Positions 35,159 to 45,700 of a stretch of 64,000 nucleotides of DNA are shown here, one piece after another. Every line of letters starts with the position of its first letter. Within the stretch, counting starts at the first letter, position 1. The DNA lies in the NCBI RefSeq assembly GCF_008079445.1, contig NZ_VRYH01000001.1:62001-126000 (forward strand), read 5' to 3'. Made by a program: the position numbers and the translations under genes. The notes under the pieces are model-generated. The model made no database searches. It worked only from the letters and a program-made list of their open reading frames with translations, and was not told the origin of the DNA. The DNA comes from Aidingimonas lacisalsi. GTDB taxonomy: Bacteria > Pseudomonadota > Gammaproteobacteria > Pseudomonadales > Halomonadaceae.

Positions 35159-35722
35159 CTAACGATCAGGATTATTGGGGTTGTTGGGCATATGGAGACT
35201 GGCACGCTGGACATACAACGTAACCGGGGCGCTACGCTGAATGACCCTCCCAACAGCCGTGAGCAATTCCGCCTGGAGGACATGCTTGCCGCGCACCAGA
35301 TCGGACAAGACAAACGAGCGGGTATGTGCCGGAGCCAAGGCCAACTCACCATCGAGTCGCAATTGCACTCGATATGTCGGATGCAGCTCCGGCTCGACCG
35401 CCAGTTCGACCGACACCGTCCCCGCCTTGCCAATCGGCAGAGTCGTGCCATCGCCAGGCGCGACGATCCGGAATCCGTCATACCCCGTCGGTGCTGCCTG
35501 CCCGGTGTCTTTCTCCAACACACCCAGAGAGGCGGTGGCAGCAGGCAGTACGATCAGCGGCGGAATATCGACACGCTGACCACCCGGCGCCGGTCGGTCA
35601 GTATACAGGACCCGACCCTGGGCATCGGTCACACGATAGACATCGGTGTCAGCATGAGCCGATAGCAGACAACTTCCCAAACCGGCAATCACCCATCGCC
35701 AATGCAGCGTCATGCTGATCAT
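35159..35722 (-). CDS. DUF4124 domain protein, exported
   Basis: 187 aa. A signal peptide (VIAGLGSCLLSAHA) is followed by the DUF4124 segment DTDVYRVTDAQGRVLYTDRP. A second beta-rich, Ig-like part follows (FRIVAPGDGTTLP, VRGKHVLQAEL, SAPVTLYVQR). GGAGGGGGA before ATG 35722 sets the start. Proteins of this type commonly sit between glnA and ntrB in gammaproteobacteria, but their function is unknown. The C-terminus is rich in Pro and Asn and looks disordered. Confidence 0.85.
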   Translation of the reverse strand: MISMTLHWRWVIAGLGSCLLSAHADTDVYRVTDAQGRVLYTDRPAPGGQRVDIPPLIVLPAATASLGVLEKDTGQAAPTGYDGFRIVAPGDGTTLPIGKAGTVSVELAVEPELHPTYRVQLRLDGELALAPAHTRSFVLSDLVRGKHVLQAELLTAVGRVIQRSAPVTLYVQRASLHMPNNPNNPDR

Positions 35723-35764
35723 TCCCCCTCCCTGGGCAACGCTCTTGTCATGAGTCTAACGTAA

Positions 35765-35792
35765 GAAGGGCCCCGTCAAAGCGGAGCCCTTC
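35765..35792 (-). terminator. Terminator after glnA
   Basis: GAAGGGC and GCCCTTC arms with three further inner G-C pairs form a stem about 75 bases after the glnA stop. On the minus strand it is followed by a T-rich tail (TTACGTTAG). It separates glnA from the DUF4124 gene and ntrBC. Confidence 0.7.
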
Positions 35793-35866
35793 ATTATGTC
35801 ACGATGGCAGACTGAACGATGTCAGTCTGCGATCGATGACCGACCTGCCGACTTTCCACCGGCGTA

Positions 35867-37273
35867 TCAGCAACTATAGTACATGTCGAACTCGACCGGA
35901 TGCGTGGTCATGCGCAGACGCTCCACGTCTTCTTCCTTGAGTTCGATGTAGGCATCGATCATTTCATCGGTGAACACATTGCCTTCAGTCAGGAAGCTGC
36001 GGTCATCGTCCAGCGCCTGCAGCGCCTGTTCCAGGCTTTCCGCCACGGTCGGAACGGACTTGCCTTCCTCCGGCGGCAGATCGTACAGGTTCTTGTCCAT
36101 GGCATCCCCCGGATGGATCTTGTTCTTGATGCCATCGATACCGGCCATCAGCATCGCTGCAAAGCACAGGTACGGGTTAGCCGTCGGATCGGGGAAGCGG
36201 CACTCGACACGCTTGCCCTTCGGGCTCGAGGTATACGGAATCCGGATGGACGCGCTGCGGTTACGTGCGCTGTAGGCCAGCATGACCGGCGCTTCGAAGC
36301 CCGGCACCAAACGCTTGTAGGAGTTGGTGGAAGCGTTGGAGAACGCATTGATGGCACGTGCGTGCTTGATGATGCCACCGATGTAATACAGGGCCGTTTC
36401 GGACAGTCCCGCATACTCATCGCCCGCAAACTGGTTATTGCCATCCTTCCAGAACGACTGGTGGACGTGCATGCCACTACCATTGTCGCCAACCAGGGGC
36501 TTGGGCATGAAGGTCGCCGTCTTGCCGTACGCGTGGGCCACATTGTGGATGACGTACTTCATTTCCTGGACTTCGTCAGCCTTCTTGACCAGCGTGTTGA
36601 ACTTCACGCCAATCTCGTTCTGACCGCCGTTGGATACCTCGTGGTGATGCACCTCGACGCCCTGACCAATGGCTTCCAGCGTATTGCACATGGCGCTACG
36701 GATATCATGGAAGCTATCCACCGGCGGTACCGGGAAGTACCCTCCCTTGACCCGCGGACGGTGCCCCAGGTTGCCGCCTTCGACGCTACGATCGGTCGCC
36801 CATGCACCTTCCTCGGAAGTTACCTTGTACATGGCGCCTTCGATATCGGCTTTCCAATGAACTTCATCGAAGATGAAGAATTCGGGTTCCGGACCGAAGA
36901 AGGCCGTATCCCCCAACCCGCTCGATTGCAGGAAGGCTTCGGCACGCTTGGCGATCGAGCGAGGATCGCGCTCGTAGCCCTGCATGGTCGCCGGCTCGAT
37001 GATGTCGCAGCGCAATACCAGCGTCGCGTCTTCGGTGAACGGATCGAGATACGCCGTACCATCTTCAGGGCGCAGGATCATGTCGGACTCGTTGATGCCT
37101 TTCCACCCGGAAATGGAGGAACCATCGAACATTTGCCCTTCTTCGAAGAATTCCTCGTCGACATCCCGTGCCGGAATCGTAACGTGCTGCTCTTTCCCCT
37201 TGGTATCGGTAAACCGAAGGTCGACCCACTTGACGTCGTGTTCTTCGATTAGGGCGAGGGTCTTCTCAGACAT
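35867..37273 (-). CDS. glnA: Glutamine synthetase type I
   Basis: 468 aa from ATG 37273 with GGAGGACAAC upstream; an in-frame ATG 60 bases earlier lacks a ribosome binding site. Signatures: [12 protein letters not shown] (residues 50-60), active-site [12 protein letters not shown], the ATP-binding [19 protein letters not shown], and adenylylation site Tyr397 in NLYDLPPEE. It makes glutamine from glutamate, ammonia and ATP as a dodecamer. A sigma-54 promoter and an NtrC palindrome upstream show nitrogen control, and Tyr397 allows control by GlnE. Confidence 0.98.
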   Translation of the reverse strand: MSEKTLALIEEHDVKWVDLRFTDTKGKEQHVTIPARDVDEEFFEEGQMFDGSSISGWKGINESDMILRPEDGTAYLDPFTEDATLVLRCDIIEPATMQGYERDPRSIAKRAEAFLQSSGLGDTAFFGPEPEFFIFDEVHWKADIEGAMYKVTSEEGAWATDRSVEGGNLGHRPRVKGGYFPVPPVDSFHDIRSAMCNTLEAIGQGVEVHHHEVSNGGQNEIGVKFNTLVKKADEVQEMKYVIHNVAHAYGKTATFMPKPLVGDNGSGMHVHQSFWKDGNNQFAGDEYAGLSETALYYIGGIIKHARAINAFSNASTNSYKRLVPGFEAPVMLAYSARNRSASIRIPYTSSPKGKRVECRFPDPTANPYLCFAAMLMAGIDGIKNKIHPGDAMDKNLYDLPPEEGKSVPTVAESLEQALQALDDDRSFLTEGNVFTDEMIDAYIELKEEDVERLRMTTHPVEFDMYYSC

Positions 37274-37399
37274 GTTGTCCTCCACATTAAGGCTCGAATC
37301 GTTAGCTTGCGTGTCCAGCGTCGTTTGTAGCATGCCCCGGACACCTTGCCCACGGCATTATGACAAACGCTATCGGATATTGACGCTACCCGACAGTAA

Positions 37400-37415
37400 T
37401 GCAGGCAACGTGCCA
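37400..37415 (-). promoter_or_regulatory. Sigma-54 promoter of glnA
   Basis: On the minus strand TGGCACGTTGCCTGCA has a perfect -24 element and GC at -12 with the correct 10-base spacing. The start site would be near 37389, leaving a leader of about 115 bases. Confidence 0.75.
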
Positions 37416-37555
37416 AAATGGCGCACCACACCTCAGAAACCCAGTACTTCTATTTATTTTCAAATAGTTATGAATCACAGCCCACTTCAGCCATCACGCA
37501 AGGCTGTCGTTTTTACCGCCCCAATGCACCAAAGTGGATCGAATCCATATCGAAA

Positions 37556-37572
37556 AGCACAATAATGGTGCG
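37556..37572. promoter_or_regulatory. NtrC binding site upstream of glnA
   Basis: AGCACAATAATGGTGCG contains GCAC-N7-GTGC, the core of the NtrC consensus. It lies about 145 bp upstream of the sigma-54 promoter. A half-site TGCACC occurs at 37525-37530, so NtrC may bind two adjacent places. Confidence 0.65.
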
Positions 37573-37869
37573 AAATGGTCGCTACTTGATGGTTCAGGTG
37601 CTGCATCCAAGGTCATCGGTTGCGCGGCAGAAGGGCAGAGAGACTAAAAAAATCACCTCGAAAAAGAATTGATACCTAGCGAAACCAAAGACTACTATTC
37701 ATTACATATTGTTTCGTTATCTCTATTCGATGACAGCATGACCTACGACCCCATAGGCTGCAAACCCTCACCGTATCAGGCCATGACCGGGGCAATGTCG
37801 CACTTTTTCGGCGGAAGACGCACCCAACAATCCGTAACATTGAATCATCTCAACAAGGCAGCAACATCG

Positions 37870-38412
37870 ATGAATGGCTACTGCATCATCGTGGATATCG
37901 GACTCATGGCATCACGCCTGCCCCGATATCTCGCCACGCTCAGAAATGCCGTGCAGCATTTTCCCGGGCGCACCGATGTGCGGGTCGTCAGCGATGCCCA
38001 TAATGCACGTCTTGCTACCATGAGCAGGCGGTTCGGTGCCCGCTTCGAGGCCGTTTCTCAGGCATCGATCGGCGCCCGCGGCAACGCCGTGGCAAGTCAA
38101 TGCCTCGGTGATGCTCTCGTATTTCTGGCGCCACGCGGCAAACTTGGCGAGGATTGGCTTAACGATGCCGACCACCTGCTCAGCGACCAGGCCTGGGACG
38201 CCGTCGTTTTCAAAGCCCCCGATCATGGCAAGGCCCGTGGCCTCAGCCGGCTATGGCGAACGCCACCATTGATGCCCGGCACGCTATGTGTCCGACGCCA
38301 GTGGTTCGAGCGTATCGGAGGATTCGACCCAACCTTGAACGACCGAGCCTACCAGGACCTCATTGACCGGCTACGCGCCTGTCAGGCGCGCGTCGTCGAA
38401 ATCACGCTATAA
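37870..38412 (+). CDS. Small glycosyltransferase-like protein (GT-A / GT2 fold)
   Basis: 180 aa from ATG 37870. The first residues (CIIVDIGLMASRLPRYLATLRNAV) resemble the opening strand-loop-helix of GT2 enzymes, and GARGNAVASQCLGDALVFLAPRG occupies the place of the nucleotide-sugar and metal site, with no clear DxD. The later segment GTLCVRRQWFERIGGFDPTLNDRAYQDLIDRL matches the acceptor-side part of GT2 proteins. It lacks a membrane segment. Starts up to 201 bases upstream are possible. Gene position before a polysaccharide deacetylase gives weak support for a role in surface sugars. Activity is uncertain because key acidic residues are not evident. Confidence 0.65.
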   Translation: MNGYCIIVDIGLMASRLPRYLATLRNAVQHFPGRTDVRVVSDAHNARLATMSRRFGARFEAVSQASIGARGNAVASQCLGDALVFLAPRGKLGEDWLNDADHLLSDQAWDAVVFKAPDHGKARGLSRLWRTPPLMPGTLCVRRQWFERIGGFDPTLNDRAYQDLIDRLRACQARVVEITL

Positions 38413-38483
38413 GTCGATCGTCCTCTACCGTTCACCTCAGGACGCGATACACTATTAACAAGACTCCGTAGAGGAGCAACGCC

Positions 38484-39473
38484 ATGCAAGGACTGGATCT
38501 GACACTCGACATCGCGCAGCGGCTACGCGGCCATTGGCGGCGCAGCCTGGCGGAGCCTCTACGGGGCCGCAGTGCCATCCTGATACTGCATCGGGTCCTG
38601 CCGGACGAACAGGAAGCCAGGTTGCCGCACCGTGCCCCTTACTGTCTCGGTCCGGAGAGTTTCCGCCACCTGTTGATGAGCCTGGTGGAAGTCGCTCGCA
38701 TCGTCAGCCTCGACACGGCCCTCAAACCACACCGGGATCCACGTGCCTGCATTGCCTTGACCTTCGACGACGGTTGGCGGGATACCGCCGAAACCGCAGC
38801 GCCTGTACTCGACCATTACGCCTTGCCGGCAAGCGTATTCGTGACGACCGGACTGTTGGGCAAGCCGCGAGGTTTCTGGTGGGAAGTGCTGGCCGAAGGC
38901 TTATGGTCCCGCCAGCGGCTCGGGCTGATTCGGGATACGCTGGGCGATGCCGGCCTGCCGCTGCCGCCCATGCCACCCAAGCACCCGGACGATGCCTACA
39001 GTCGTGCGTTGTTGCGTTACCTTACGATGCTGCAGCAAGCACCGGCCTCGCGCTTGGATGACGCTACCGACTGCTTGCACCAAGCACTCGGGCAGGCTCC
39101 CCACGGGCTGGACCCTTTCAGCCTGCGACGCTTGGAAGCCAGTGGCCTGTTCCGCTTCGGCGCCCATGGGGTGCGCCCCCATCCGCTCGACATGCTCGAC
39201 GATCAAGCCGCCAGCTTCCAGATTCGCCGTTCGCGACACGATCTGGCAAAGCTATGCCGGGAGCCACTCGATGCCTTCGCCTTCAGCGATCCACAACCGT
39301 CGTCCCGTCTCAAGCAGTTAGCCAGCCAATGTGGCGTACAAGTCGGACTGGCCGGCAGTGGGGGCTGGCTGAGCCACCATGACGACCCGCTGGCACTGCC
39401 CCGCATGCCAATCAGCCAACCGGTAGCGCAAAGCCCCGGCCGCCTCTATGACTGGTTGCTGGGACACCCCTGA
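38484..39473 (+). CDS. Polysaccharide deacetylase family protein (NodB-like)
   Basis: 329 aa. The NodB metal and catalytic motif is ALTFDDGWRDTAETAAPVLDHY, followed by ASVFVTTGLLGKPRGFWWE. Near the end FRFGAHGVRPHPLDMLDD likely supplies the metal-binding histidines. No signal peptide is visible, so it is cytosolic or exported by another route. Such enzymes remove N- or O-acetyl groups from glycans or related amides. GAGGAGCAACGCC precedes the start. The gene follows the small glycosyltransferase by 71 bases. Confidence 0.85.
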   Translation: MQGLDLTLDIAQRLRGHWRRSLAEPLRGRSAILILHRVLPDEQEARLPHRAPYCLGPESFRHLLMSLVEVARIVSLDTALKPHRDPRACIALTFDDGWRDTAETAAPVLDHYALPASVFVTTGLLGKPRGFWWEVLAEGLWSRQRLGLIRDTLGDAGLPLPPMPPKHPDDAYSRALLRYLTMLQQAPASRLDDATDCLHQALGQAPHGLDPFSLRRLEASGLFRFGAHGVRPHPLDMLDDQAASFQIRRSRHDLAKLCREPLDAFAFSDPQPSSRLKQLASQCGVQVGLAGSGGWLSHHDDPLALPRMPISQPVAQSPGRLYDWLLGHP

Positions 39474-39540
39474 CCCCCTGAGTCGGCCTCGGTGATCATT
39501 TTTTAATCGATAGCGCTAGCCGTAGCCCGGGGGCAGCCCC

Positions 39541-39546
39541 TATAAT
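39541..39546 (+). promoter_or_regulatory. -10 element before typA
   Basis: A perfect TATAAT followed by a GC-rich discriminator (GCGCGCAC) stands 30 bases before the typA start. No good -35 box is visible at the right distance, so activity is likely but unproven. Confidence 0.5.
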
Positions 39547-39575
39547 GCGCGCACTTTTCGCAGCAGGATCCCGAC

Positions 39576-41405
39576 GTGATCGAGAAACTTCGAAACATAG
39601 CCATTATCGCCCACGTCGACCATGGCAAGACGACGCTGGTCGACAAACTGCTCCAGCAATCCGGCACACTCGACCGCAAGGCCGAGAGCCAGGAACGCAT
39701 CATGGACTCCACGGACCAGGAGAAGGAGCGTGGCATCACCATCCTGGCCAAGAACACGGCGATTCGATGGCAGGCACCCGGTAACGACCAGGCGTATCAC
39801 ATCAATATCGTCGATACCCCGGGTCACGCCGACTTCGGCGGCGAAGTCGAACGCGTGATGTCGATGGTCGACTCGGTGTTGTTGCTGGTCGACGCCGTCG
39901 ACGGTCCCATGCCGCAGACCCGCTTCGTCACACAGAAAGCCTTCGACCAGGGCCTCAAGCCGATCGTGGTGGTCAACAAGATCGATCGTCCCGGGGCACG
40001 CCCCGACTGGGTCATCGACCAGATCTTCGATCTGTTCGACAACCTTGGCGCCAGCGAGGACCAGCTCGACTTCCCGATCATCTACTGTTCGGCGCTGGAT
40101 GGTGTCGCGGGTCCGGAGCCGGACCAGCTTGCCGAGGACATGACGCCGATGTTCGAGGCGATCACCGATATCGTCGAACCACCCAAGGTGGAACTCGATG
40201 GCCCCTTTCAGATGCAGATATCGGCTCTGGACTACAACAGCTACGTTGGCGTCATCGGACTTGGCCGTATCAAGCGCGGTGCCGTGCGTCCCAACCAGCA
40301 GATCAGCGTCATCAACACCGATGGCCAGACCCGCCGTGGCAAGATCGGACAGGTCATGACTCACCTGGGGCTCGAGCGCGTCCAGACCGATCAGGCGACC
40401 GCAGGTGATATCATCTGCATCACCGGTATCGACGACCTGGCGATATCCGACACGCTTTGCGATCCGGCCGCCGTCGAGGCACTACCGGCGCTGACAGTGG
40501 ACGAGCCCACGGTATCGATGACCTTTCAGGTCAACGATTCTCCCTTTGCCGGGCGTGACGGCAAGTACATCACCAGCCGCAACATCAAGGAACGCCTCGA
40601 ACAGGAACTGATCCACAACGTGGCACTGCGTGTCGAGCAAGGCGATTCGCCGGAAAAATTCAAGGTATCCGGGCGTGGTGAACTCCACCTGTCGGTACTG
40701 CTCGAGTCGATGCGCCGTGAAGGCTACGAACTGGCTGTCGGTCGCCCTGAAGTGATCATCCGCGAGGTCGATGGCGAACAACGCGAGCCTTACGAAGAGG
40801 TAATCATCGACTGCGAGGAGCAGCACCAAGGGGCCATCATGGAGGAGATCGGCTATCGCAAGGGCGAGCTGGCCAACATGCACCCTGATGGCAAAGGCCG
40901 GATACGGCTGGATTTCATCATTCCGGCACGCGGCCTGATCGGCTTCCGCGGCCAGTTCCTGACACTCACTTCAGGCACCGGTATCCTGACCAGCCGCTTC
41001 GATCACTATGGCCCGCTCAAACCCGATGCCTCGATCGAGCGTCGCAATGGTGTATTGATTTCGATGGTCTCCGGCAAGGCTCTCACCTACGCACTATTCG
41101 CCTTGCAGGATCGCGGTAAACTGATCGTCGACCATGGCACCGAGGTCTACGAAGGCATGCTGATCGGCATCAACAACCGTGCCGACGACATGGTGGTGAA
41201 CCCGACCAAGGCCAAGAAGCTCGACAACATGCGTGCTTCCGGCAACGACGAGAACCTCGTGCTGACACCGCCGGTCCAGTTCACGCTGGAACAGGCTATC
41301 GAGTTCATCGATGACGACGAGTTGGTCGAAATCACCCCCAACCACGTGCGCCTGCGCAAGAAGCACCTGAAAGAGCACGAACGCAAGCGCGCCAGCAAGA
41401 AGTAA
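39576..41405 (+). CDS. typA: Ribosome-associated GTPase TypA / BipA
   Basis: 609 aa, the usual length. It starts with GTG at 39576 behind AGGA. G1 is AHVDHGKTT (residues 12-20), G2 lies in ERGITI, G3 is [12 protein letters not shown] and G4 is [12 protein letters not shown]. Domains II, III and the BipA C-terminal domain follow ([36 protein letters not shown]). The protein binds the 70S ribosome and helps large-subunit assembly and growth at low temperature or under stress. A 13-bp terminator follows. Confidence 0.98.
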   Translation: MIEKLRNIAIIAHVDHGKTTLVDKLLQQSGTLDRKAESQERIMDSTDQEKERGITILAKNTAIRWQAPGNDQAYHINIVDTPGHADFGGEVERVMSMVDSVLLLVDAVDGPMPQTRFVTQKAFDQGLKPIVVVNKIDRPGARPDWVIDQIFDLFDNLGASEDQLDFPIIYCSALDGVAGPEPDQLAEDMTPMFEAITDIVEPPKVELDGPFQMQISALDYNSYVGVIGLGRIKRGAVRPNQQISVINTDGQTRRGKIGQVMTHLGLERVQTDQATAGDIICITGIDDLAISDTLCDPAAVEALPALTVDEPTVSMTFQVNDSPFAGRDGKYITSRNIKERLEQELIHNVALRVEQGDSPEKFKVSGRGELHLSVLLESMRREGYELAVGRPEVIIREVDGEQREPYEEVIIDCEEQHQGAIMEEIGYRKGELANMHPDGKGRIRLDFIIPARGLIGFRGQFLTLTSGTGILTSRFDHYGPLKPDASIERRNGVLISMVSGKALTYALFALQDRGKLIVDHGTEVYEGMLIGINNRADDMVVNPTKAKKLDNMRASGNDENLVLTPPVQFTLEQAIEFIDDDELVEITPNHVRLRKKHLKEHERKRASKK

Positions 41406-41417
41406 GTCCTTCCCATC

Positions 41418-41453
41418 CACCACCGACGCCTCTCTCCAGGGGCGTCGGTGGTG
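41418..41453 (+). terminator. Strong terminator after typA
   Basis: CACCACCGACGCC and GGCGTCGGTGGTG are exact 13-bp arms around a 10-base loop, 13 bases after the typA stop. TGTTCCG follows. The stem strength makes termination very likely. Confidence 0.85.
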
Positions 41454-41522
41454 TGTTCCGCGATATCGCCAATGCGCTGTCAGGGCCTGCCGATCGGCCA
41501 GCCCCAGCGGGCAGCGATGACG

Positions 41523-41551
41523 TTGACTTGCAATTTAATCATTTGATTAAT
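41523..41551 (+). promoter_or_regulatory. Promoter with overlapping palindromic operator for the efflux operon
   Basis: TTGACT (41523-41528) and ATTAAT (41546-41551) are spaced 17 bp apart. The perfect palindrome TTAATCA-TT-TGATTAA (41535-41550) fills the spacer and overlaps the -10 element. The operon encodes its own TetR regulator, so this is the probable binding site. The first gene starts 43 bases downstream. Confidence 0.7.
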
Positions 41552-41594
41552 ACGCTGCTCGCAGCCATGGACGTTCATTCCGAGAATCGCACCA

Positions 41595-42713
41595 ATGCCC
41601 ATCGACAAACCTGCCTCAATCGCTTGCACGCTACTGATCGGTCTCGCTCCCCTGCTCATCGGCTGCTCCCCCGAAGCCACGTCCCCCCCTGACATACCGA
41701 CCGTGGTTGACAGCCACACGATCCAGACGGATGGCACTCAGCGAATCAGCCGATTCTCGGGGCAGGTACAGGCCGCTGAGCGAACGACCCTGAGCTTCGA
41801 GATTGCCGGTGAACTCGAGAGTGTCACGGTAGATGTGGGCGATGACTTTGCGGCCGGTGAGACTCTCGCCACCATTGACGACGAACGTTACCGCTTGGTG
41901 GCCCAGCAACGCCGTGCAGAAGCACGCGAAGCCGAAGCATCGCTGCAAGAAAAGCGTCAGGATTACCAGCGCCAGTCGGAGCTCGTGCAGAAAGATTATG
42001 TGAGCGCGTCACAATTCGATACCGCACAGGCGGCCCTGGACACCGCCGAGTCCCGCCATGCTTCGGCACTCACCGCCCTGGACCTCGCCGAACGCGACCT
42101 CGCCCTGACGACACTACAGGCCCCCTTCGATGGCTCGGTAAGTCAACGGCAGGCCGAGCCTCTCGAGCGCGTCAGTGCCAGCCAGCCGATTCTCGAGGTC
42201 ATCTCGGACCGGGAGGGGTTCGACGTCAACGCCAGCGTGCCCGAGACGTTGGTCGACTCGCTATCGGTCGGCTCGACCCATCGCGTCACCCTGCCTGCAC
42301 TGGGTGGTGCCTCGAGCCCGGCCACTCTCAGTCACCTGGGCTCCCAGCCACGCTCATCCAACGACTACCCGATCATCCTCACGCTGGACGAGCCGCCAGC
42401 CGGCCTGCGTTCAGGCATGACCGCGCAGGTGGAACTATCCCCGACCGTACCACCCGACGGTGACACCACCACACTGCCCATCCCACTCACATCTCTGGTC
42501 TACGACACCGACGAGCGCGCGCATGTGCTACGCATCGGTGAAGATGGACGACTGGAGCGGATCGATGTGGAGGTCATCGAGATTGGCGATGGACACGCCG
42601 ATGTGCGCGGCGAGCTGTCCCCAGGCGAGCGCATCGTTGCTCGAGGCGCCGAGTTCGTGAGCCCCGGCCAGCACGTCGATCTGCTCGGCCAGGGCCCGGA
42701 ACGCTATAACTGA
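41595..42713 (+). CDS. RND efflux periplasmic adaptor (HlyD / MFP family), lipoprotein
   Basis: 372 aa. A lipoprotein signal ends in LLIGCSPE with the lipidated Cys. The adaptor shows paired lipoyl-half segments (LSFEIAGELESVTVDVGDDFAAGETLATID and LQAPFDGSVSQRQAEPLERVSASQPILEV), separated by a coiled coil of about 70 residues (EAREAEASLQEKRQDYQRQSE). It links the inner-membrane RND pump to an outer-membrane channel. The start of the pump gene is 7 bases after its stop. No outer-membrane factor gene is adjacent, so it probably uses a TolC-like protein from elsewhere. Confidence 0.93.
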   Translation: MPIDKPASIACTLLIGLAPLLIGCSPEATSPPDIPTVVDSHTIQTDGTQRISRFSGQVQAAERTTLSFEIAGELESVTVDVGDDFAAGETLATIDDERYRLVAQQRRAEAREAEASLQEKRQDYQRQSELVQKDYVSASQFDTAQAALDTAESRHASALTALDLAERDLALTTLQAPFDGSVSQRQAEPLERVSASQPILEVISDREGFDVNASVPETLVDSLSVGSTHRVTLPALGGASSPATLSHLGSQPRSSNDYPIILTLDEPPAGLRSGMTAQVELSPTVPPDGDTTTLPIPLTSLVYDTDERAHVLRIGEDGRLERIDVEVIEIGDGHADVRGELSPGERIVARGAEFVSPGQHVDLLGQGPERYN

Positions 42714-42720
42714 GGCCATC

Positions 42721-45700
42721 ATGAACCTGAGCCAGCTCGCCCACCAGCGCCGTTCCGTTCTCTACCTGGCCACCATAGTGGCCATGCTCTACGGCATATT
42801 CAGCTATGTCACCATGCCCGCCCGAGAGGACCCGAAGATCACTATCCGCGAGGCGCTGGTGACCACCGCTTTTCCCGGACTACCAGCGGAACAAGTGGAA
42901 GAGAACATTACCAAACCTCTGGAAGAGAGCATCCGCTCCATCGGCGAGGTGGAACGCATCGAGTCAACCTCCATGCGCGGCCGCTCGATCCTGCATGTGG
43001 AAATCCAGGATCGTTACTTCAACCTGGACCAGATCTGGGATGAACTGCGCGAGAAGGTCGAGGCAGCGAAGCCGGAACTGCCCGATGGTACCCAAGATCC
43101 AATCGTCAACGACGACTTCGGAGACGTGGCGGTGGTCACTGCGGCATTGACCGCCGACGACTTCCCTCAGGCCCAGCAGCAGGAAATCGCCGAGCACATA
43201 CGTACCTCGCTTTACGGTGTCGAGGGCACCAGGAAGGTCGAGTTGCTGGGCATCCAGGAGCAACGTGTCTTCATCGATATCGCCGAGGCTCGCTTGGCCG
43301 AAGTGGGGTTATCGCCCGCCGAGCTGTCCAGCCAGATCCAGAGCCGCAACATCTATCCGCCGGGTGGCGTGCTCGACGCCGGTGAGCAGCGACTGGCTCT
43401 GGAGGTCTCCGGCGAGTTCGCAAGCCTCGAGGCGCTCGGCGACACCGAGATCCGTCTTCCCGAGGGCAGCACTCTGCGACTTCGCGATCTGGGCGAGATT
43501 CATCGCGGCTACCAGGACCCGGTCGATCGACCCGCCTATTTCAACGGCAAACCGGCCATCGTCTTCGCCATCTCCATGCTCGAGGGAGAAAGCGTGCTCG
43601 ATTACGGCCATGCGGTCGAAGCACGCCTGGACGAGTTGCGTGACACCCTGCCGGCGGGCTACCGGCTCGACATCATGACCTTCCAGCCCGATCAGGTCGC
43701 CAACGCCGTCTACGGTGTGACGTCCAGCGTCATGCAGACGCTGGTCATCGTCCTTGCCGTGGTAGTGCTGTTCCTCGGCCTGCGCACAGGTTTGATCGTG
43801 GGCTCGATCATTCCTGCCGTGATGCTGGTGACCCTGGCCATCATGGGGCTGACGGAAATGACCCTACAGCGAGCAAGCCTGGCCACCCTGGTGATCGCAC
43901 TGGGTCTGCTGGTGGACAATGCCATCGTCATCGCCGAGGATTTCAAGACCCGCCTGGAGGCGGGCCACCATCGCGACCAGGCCCTCAAGGAGACGGGCAG
44001 CGAACTGGCCCTGCCGCTATTTTCGTCGACCCTGACCACCATCCTGGTCTTCCTGCCGCTGATGCTCGCCGAACACGTGGCCGGTGAATATACCCGCTCC
44101 ATTTCGATCGTCATCGCCATCACGCTGCTGAGTTCCTGGTTCCTGTCACTGACGGTGACACCGGTACTCTGCCACCGTTTTCTCAAGGCACCGAGCACAC
44201 CACGAACGGACAGCGCCCCCTCCCTTTCCGACCGGCTGTTTCGCTGGATGTCGGAACGTTATGCCCGACTGCTGGCCCGCGTACTCCATCACCGCGTGCC
44301 GTTCCTCGTCGCCATGGGGCTGGCTCTGGTGGCCGGCGTAGCCATGATGCAATTCGTCCCCCAGAAATTCTTCCCCGATTCGGACCGCAGCCAGGTGCTG
44401 GTGACGCTCGACTTTCCCTCGGACATCGCCGAGAACGCCACCGACCGGCGCATGCAGGAATTGAGCGATTCGCTGCAACAGGCACCGGCACTGCACGACG
44501 ACGTCACCAGTATCGCCGCCTACTCCGGCTTCGGCGGGCCACGCTTCGTGCTCTCGCTGACGCCCATCGATCCAGCACCCAACAAGGGCTTCATGGTACT
44601 CAACGTGGCCGACCGGGAGCGTGTCGATGCCGTCATCCATGCCACCCGCGAGTATCTCGCCACTCACCAGCCAGATATCTCTCCCCAGGTGACGCGAATG
44701 TTTCTGGGTCCGTCCGACAGCACCCTGCTCCAGGTCCAGGTCAAGGGACCGGATCGGGAGGTACTATTCACAGCGGCCAAGGACGTGGAAACCATTCTGG
44801 GTGGGCTTGATGGTGCCCAGGGCATTCGCCAGAGCTGGGAGGCACGGATACCCGCACTGACCATCGCTGTCGATCAGGCGCGGGCCCGCAATGCCGGCAT
44901 CACCTCCGAGGACATCGCCCGCTCGTTGCAGGGCGCCATCGACGGTTACCACCTCAGTCACTACCGCGAAGGGGACGACATCATTCCGATCATGATGCGC
45001 TATGCAGAGGAACAGCGTGCCAGCGTCGAGCGACTCAAGTCGCTGACCGTCTATCCGCTGGATTCTCCCGGTGATGGCGTGCCCCTGAGCCAGGTCGCCG
45101 ACGTCCGCCTGGACAATGGCTACTACCGGATCGACCGGGAAAATCTGGTACGCACCATCACGATCGAGGGACGCAATCGTCATCTCACTGCGGAGGACAT
45201 GGTTCCGCGGGTGGAGCCGGCACTGCGCGAGCTCGAGGCCAACCTGCCTCCAGGTCACTGGATCGAATTCGACGGCGTGGTGAAGGAATCGGCGGAGGGA
45301 CAAGCCGCCCTGCAAGCCAACCTGCCACTGTGCATCGGCCTGATCTTCATCCTGCTGGTCGCCCAGTTCAACTCCTTCAAGCGGCCACTGTTGATCGTTG
45401 CGACCATTCCCTTGGTGATCGTTGGTGTCGCTCTGGGGCTGCTGGCCTCGCGGGCCGATTTCGGCTTCATGGTGATGCTCGGTCTCTACAGTCTGGCTGG
45501 TATCATCATCAACAATGCTATCGTGCTGATCGACCGCATCGATATCGAACGCCGCGCCGCCGGCGCGGACACTGCCGGACGCGACGCCGTGATCAAGGCA
45601 TCGGCACGCCGCCTGCGCCCCATTCTGATGTCGACGATCACCACCGTGTTGGGCTTTTTGCCACTGATCATCGGCCACGACCCGTTATTCTACGGCATGG

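Larger units (their letters stand above)
37274..37869. other. AT-rich divergent region between glnA and a glycosyltransferase-like gene
   Basis: About 600 bp hold the glnA leader, its sigma-54 promoter and the NtrC sites. The part from about 37435 to 37735 is clearly more AT-rich than the window average. An open frame from 37669 runs into the next gene, with possible starts at 37669, 37738 and 37783, but its codons before 37870 show no family resemblance. I see no separate gene here. Confidence 0.5.

Noticed and set aside
35900-37252. Open frame of 450 codons opposite glnA
   Set aside because: It mirrors the codon pattern of glnA on the other strand, has no ribosome binding site and resembles no family.
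37535-37547. TGGAT-CGA-ATCCA palindrome considered as a third LacI-type site
   Set aside because: Odd spacing and a different centre; far from any sugar-acid gene, so probably chance.
39486-39510. Short stem and T-run before typA considered as a terminator of the deacetylase gene
   Set aside because: Only a 5-bp stem with a G-U pair and a gap before the T-run; too weak to list.
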